A stretch of DNA of 10,534 nt from Thiosulfativibrio sp964601165 (lineage in GTDB: Bacteria; Pseudomonadota; Gammaproteobacteria; Thiomicrospirales; Thiomicrospiraceae), in contig CAZRMK010000067.1 in the NCBI GenBank assembly GCA_964601165.1, positions 1 to 10,534 on the forward strand. The letters are read 5' to 3'. The position numbers and the translations under genes were made by a program. Within the stretch, counting starts at the first letter, position 1, and each line of letters begins with the position of its first letter. Below are positions 7,965-10,534 of this stretch, piece after piece. The notes below the pieces were generated by a model. It worked only from the letters and a program-made list of their open reading frames with translations. It had not been told where the DNA came from and did no database searches.

Positions 7965-8165
7965 ATGGATTCAAAACTACTTGAAATATTAGTATGTCCT
8001 GTTAGTAAAACCAAACTTTACTACGACAAAAAACTACAAGAGCTTATCTCAACCGCCGCAAATTTGTCTTATCCTATCAGAGACGGTATTCCCATTATGT
8101 TAGAAAATGAAGCACGAGCCTTATCTGCCGAAGAAGTTGAAGTTTATCGTAAAAAGAAAGGATAA
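7965..8165 (+). CDS. Trm112/YcaR family small protein
   Basis: This 66-residue protein closely follows E. coli YcaR: MDSKLLEILVCPVSKTKL at the N-terminus, then QELIST, NLSYPIRDGIPIML and ENEARALSAEE. Trm112-type proteins are small zinc-ribbon-like partners of methyltransferases in eukaryotes and archaea; the role of bacterial members is poorly defined. Only one of the usual zinc-ligand cysteines remains (Cys11). The second Cys of CPxC is Ser14, and the later Cys position is Ser/Thr, so zinc binding is doubtful. The gene sits between lpxK and kdsB, its standard position in gammaproteobacteria. A GAGAG ribosome site overlaps the end of lpxK, about eight bases upstream of the ATG. Confidence 0.93.
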   Translation: MDSKLLEILVCPVSKTKLYYDKKLQELISTAANLSYPIRDGIPIMLENEARALSAEEVEVYRKKKG

Positions 8166-8174
8166 ATAAAGCAA

Positions 8175-8936
8175 ATGTCCTTTAGCGTAATTATCCCAGC
8201 GAGGTTTGAATCCAACCGTTTACATGGCAAACCTTTAATGCTAATTAATAACCAACCGATGATCTATTGGACTTGGCAACAGGCGAAGCGGTCGGGAGCT
8301 AATCGAGTAGTCATAGCAACAGAGAGTGTTGAGGTAAAAGAAACTTGCGAAGCCTTTGGTGCAGAAGCCTGCTTAACAGCAAAGCACCATCAATCTGGTA
8401 CCGAGCGCATTGCTGAGGTGGTTGAAATACTCGATTTTTCTGATGATGAGATAATTGTCAATGTACAAGGGGACGAGCCAATGCTTCCTCCAGAACTTAT
8501 TCATCAAGTAGCAGAAGGTCTAGAAAATAATTTAAATGTTCAAATGGCAACCCTATGTGAACCCATAACAGACTTAGAAACCTTATTTGATACCCACGCA
8601 GTTAAGGTGGTGCGAGATATTAATCAGTTAGCGATTAGCTTTAGCCGTGCTGCCTTACCTTGGTCAAGAGATTCTTTTGCAACTCAACCTAAAAGATTGC
8701 CAGAAAATGGTCATTATAAACGCCATATTGGTCTATACTCCTATCGTTCAGGTTTTATTAAACAATACGTTAACTGGCCAGCGTGCGACTTAGAGCAGGT
8801 AGAAAGACTGGAGCAATTAAGAGTGTTGTGGCATGGCGAAAAAATTCTAGTTTTAGATGCACTCTGTGATGCAGGGGTCGGGGTAGATACCTTAAAAGAT
8901 CTAGAAAAAGTTCGTCAATTAATAGGTAGAAATTAG
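8175..8936 (+). CDS. kdsB: CMP-Kdo synthetase (3-deoxy-manno-octulosonate cytidylyltransferase)
   Basis: KdsB activates Kdo with CTP to CMP-Kdo in the cytoplasm for transfer onto lipid IVA, the product of the neighbouring lpxK. The 253-residue protein has the expected length. The nucleotide-binding N-terminus reads PARFESNRLHGKPL (8-21), where RLPGKPL is usual (His17 for Pro). HQSGTERIAE (72-81) follows, with Glu77 where Asp is common. VNVQGDEP (95-102) carries the Mg-binding Asp100. Then come RHIGLYSYR, EQLRVLWHG and the C-terminal GVGVDTLKDLEKVR, whose Asp238 fits the second metal ligand. It begins nine bases after the trm112-like stop. The nearest strong ribosome site (AAAGGA, 8157-8162) lies inside that gene, so coupling is likely. 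Confidence 0.96.
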   Translation: MSFSVIIPARFESNRLHGKPLMLINNQPMIYWTWQQAKRSGANRVVIATESVEVKETCEAFGAEACLTAKHHQSGTERIAEVVEILDFSDDEIIVNVQGDEPMLPPELIHQVAEGLENNLNVQMATLCEPITDLETLFDTHAVKVVRDINQLAISFSRAALPWSRDSFATQPKRLPENGHYKRHIGLYSYRSGFIKQYVNWPACDLEQVERLEQLRVLWHGEKILVLDALCDAGVGVDTLKDLEKVRQLIGRN

Positions 8937-8937
8937 A

Positions 8938-9141
8938 TTGGGAAGGCTACTTAACTTATTGTTTTTAATCGCTGTTATATATTTAGTTTATTGGATGATA
9001 AAGCGTCATTTTAGAAATAAAAAGCTTGCTAAGCAGGGCATAGTTATCCAGCAAACAGGAATCCGCCCAATTACCTTGTTTAGTATCGTCATGCTGGTTT
9101 CCTACGGTGCTTATATGATTTATTTTGTAACATCATCTTGA
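8938..9141 (+). CDS. Two-TM N-terminal segment of a split DUF4105 gene
   Basis: This 67-codon frame starts at TTG one base after the kdsB stop and ends at TGA 9139-9141. It has two membrane helices, residues 4-20 and 45-63, separated by a basic, polar loop (KRHFRNKKLAKQ). Read alone it would be an anonymous small membrane protein. Immediately before its stop, the +1 frame opens (from 9131) and encodes a DUF4105 domain that has no start codon of its own. DUF4105 proteins commonly carry N-terminal membrane segments, so I infer this is the 5' part of that gene, separated by a frameshift near 9131-9139. The TTG is the first usable start after the in-frame TAG at 8923; an AGG at 8924-8926 is a weak ribosome site. 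Confidence 0.65.
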   Translation: MGRLLNLLFLIAVIYLVYWMIKRHFRNKKLAKQGIVIQQTGIRPITLFSIVMLVSYGAYMIYFVTSS

Positions 9142-9916
9142 ACCCTCTAGTCCCTATGTAAAAGAGAGCCTTACCATAAAAACAAATAAAAAATGGTCGA
9201 AAGACTTACAAAGCCTTGCAGAAATTTATTTTGATGATGACAAGGTTACTATCAAAAATATTAGAAATGTTGCCTACCAAACTAGATATGATTTTGAGGT
9301 ATCATTTTACGATAAAACCTATAATCTTGATGAGATTCAATCAGCTTGGTATGTAATTGAAAATTTTGGTAAATTTAATATTGCTCATACTATGGTTTCG
9401 TTTGGCTTTAAAGATGGCAGTTATATTGCTATTTCTATGGAAGCTGGTAGAAATCAAGGAGAGAAATTTAACCCTTTAAAAGGCATATTACGACAATTTG
9501 TATTGGTTTATATTATTGCTGATGAATCTGATGTAATTAAACTCAGAACCAATTATCGTAAAAATCCAGTACGGCTCTTGCCACTAAAGTTAGATCAAAA
9601 AACTATAAGATTAATTTTTGTTGATATATTAAAACGGGCTCAAAAAATAACGAAACAACCAGAGTTCTATAACACCCTAACCAACAACTGCGTAACTAAT
9701 CTTATGCATCACATACGCAAATTCTCTGCTAAAAATATCTCAAAATTCAATTTAAGCTACTTATTACCCGGCTATTCAGACCAAGTATTTTATAAAGCAG
9801 GGCTTTTAGATACGGAACTTTCAATAAACCAAGTCCGAAAACAATTTATGATTACTAAAAAAGCACAGTCCTGTGTGGCTGATGAAGATTTTTCAGCTTG
9901 CATTAGGGCTAGATAA
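9131..9916 (+). pseudogene. DUF4105 (Lnb N-terminal periplasmic-type) domain, 3' part of a frameshifted gene
   Basis: The open frame runs from 9131 to TAA 9914-9916. Family landmarks in order are KKWSKDL, VTIKNIRNVAY, YDKTYNLDEI, IAHTMVSFGFKDGSYIAIS, LRQFVLVYIIADE, LRTNYR, YNTLTNNC (Cys codon 9689-9691), LLPGYSD and GLLDTELS, ending in DFSACIR; this is a complete C-terminus. The first possible start, ATG 9392, falls just after IAHT in mid-domain, so a protein starting there would lose the conserved His (9386-9388) and over 50 domain residues. No ATG, GTG or TTG exists in frame between 9131 and 9392. The upstream two-TM frame plausibly supplies the N-terminus after a one-base shift. Function is unknown; the product is probably membrane-anchored with the domain outside the cytoplasm. 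A SD-like AAAGAGAG before an ATA at 9176 is a remote alternative start. Confidence 0.78.
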
Positions 9917-9949
9917 AGATTTTACCCAGAAGTCTCTATATACAAAAAT

Positions 9950-10497
9950 TTAGATTTTAAATCCCTTCCATTGTAAGGGGTTATTTGGGCGAAAGTCATT
10001 TAATAAGGTCTTTGTCCAAAGGTCAGCTTCTTTGGGAAGGCCTTTTTTCAAATAGGATTCAACTTGATGCTGAACATTTAATTGAAAAGATTTTGAAGTG
10101 GAGTTATTAGATTCTAAATTATCGGCACTAAAATGGAATGGATGATGACTTGCCATGGAAAAAATCTACTCAAGAGCTTGGGGTTTGACTTCCACCTTTT
10201 CAAATTCAAATTGTCGTTCTTCTGACCTCCCATTTGGCTCGTACCAGTATCCATAATCCACCTGCTGGCATCTATTTTCTCCAGCAATACACCAATGAGC
10301 AATTTCGTGCAGTGCCGAAGCGTAAAAAACCATGAGCAAAAATAATGCGATGATGGCAGTGGAGTTCATCAGCAGGGCGGTTAAATAGGTTCTTCTTCGC
10401 AACATACCAGCTCAGTATTGTGGCTTAGTAAAAAGGTTTGATTAAAGGCTTTGATTAGGCTTGTTATTTGATGTTTTTTAGGGCTCTTCTCCGCCAT
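9950..10497 (-). pseudogene. epmC: Disrupted EF-P hydroxylase gene (epmC/yfcM family)
   Basis: EpmC hydroxylates the modified lysine of elongation factor P. Read from ATG 10497, the first frame gives 38 residues (ending NTELVCCEEEPI) and then TAA 10381-10383. In the next frame, from 10376, comes PADELHCHHRIIFAHGF. In the third frame, from 10324, comes YASALHEIAHWCIAG, with the metal-binding HExxH, then YGYWYEPNGR and VEVKPQALE. A TAG at 10166-10168 follows, where the family has Trp (QALEW or QALDW). The same frame then continues with FHFSADNLES, QHQVESYLKKGLP and the end at 9950. Joined, the pieces give about 182 residues, the E. coli YfcM length, so nothing is deleted. The lesions are a one-base gain between 10377 and 10383, an extra base in the A6 run 10324-10329, and one nonsense codon. 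It converges on the DUF4105 gene, 33 bases away. Confidence 0.88.
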
Positions 10498-10534
10498 TAT
10501 GACAAAAAAGGGATATTAAAGCACCATTTAACCT

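Noticed and set aside
9128..9145. Programmed +1 frameshift like that of prfB
   Set aside because: The site reads TCA TCT TGA with no CTT-TGA slippery codon and no strong upstream Shine-Dalgarno stimulator, and the neighbouring gene is also broken, so mutation or error is simpler.
9392..9916. DUF4105 protein starting at ATG 9392 as a complete gene
   Set aside because: The same frame upstream encodes clear domain sequence (VTIKNIRN through IAHT), so this ATG is an internal methionine.
10114..10302. A 62-codon minus-strand frame inside the epmC region
   Set aside because: It has no family features and overlaps the frames that encode recognisable EpmC sequence.

Overview
The window is AT-rich chromosomal DNA from a Gram-negative bacterium, most likely a gammaproteobacterium. 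Pointers are the lipid A / Kdo genes (lpxK, kdsB), the comEC-lpxK-trm112-kdsB order, an EpmC-type EF-P hydroxylase gene, and a tRNA-Pro(UGG) of gammaproteobacterial appearance. A low-GC sulfur-oxidiser-like lineage (Thiomicrospira/Thiotrichales relatives) is a guess from gene style only. I see no phage, insertion sequence, CRISPR array or plasmid function.

Layout. Positions 1-71 hold a tRNA-Pro on the minus strand, cut at its 3' end by the window edge, with a good promoter at 86-114. A 0.2-kb spacer leads to a small DUF4870-type membrane protein (299-667, +). It converges on a PLP enzyme of the ACC deaminase / D-cysteine desulfhydrase family (683-1570, -). Divergent from that is a large Lon-family Ser-Lys protease (about 1636-4026, +) whose ATPase motifs look degenerate. 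This converges, with one base between stops, on a DUF2062 membrane protein (4028-4540, -). Five bases beyond its start codon a plus-strand operon begins: comEC (DNA uptake channel), lpxK (lipid A 4'-kinase), a Trm112/YcaR-like small protein, kdsB (CMP-Kdo synthetase), and a membrane-anchored DUF4105 protein. LpxK and KdsB serve the same pathway, since KdsB activates the Kdo that is added to the lipid IVA made by LpxK. The msbA and exbBD genes often found between comEC and lpxK are absent.

The right end is the unusual part. The DUF4105 gene (8938-9916) is split between two frames: the two-TM N-terminus ends at a TGA at 9139, and the rest continues in the +1 frame from 9131 with no ATG, GTG or TTG before 9392, which is already inside the domain. 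The convergent gene (9950-10497, -) is a complete-length epmC carrying two frameshifts and an in-frame amber codon where the family has a conserved Trp. Two neighbouring genes therefore look decayed, unless this end of the sequence carries errors. I found no clearly new multi-gene system. The most informative items are the dead epmC, the split DUF4105 gene and the Lon-like protease that keeps its protease dyad but lacks canonical Walker residues.
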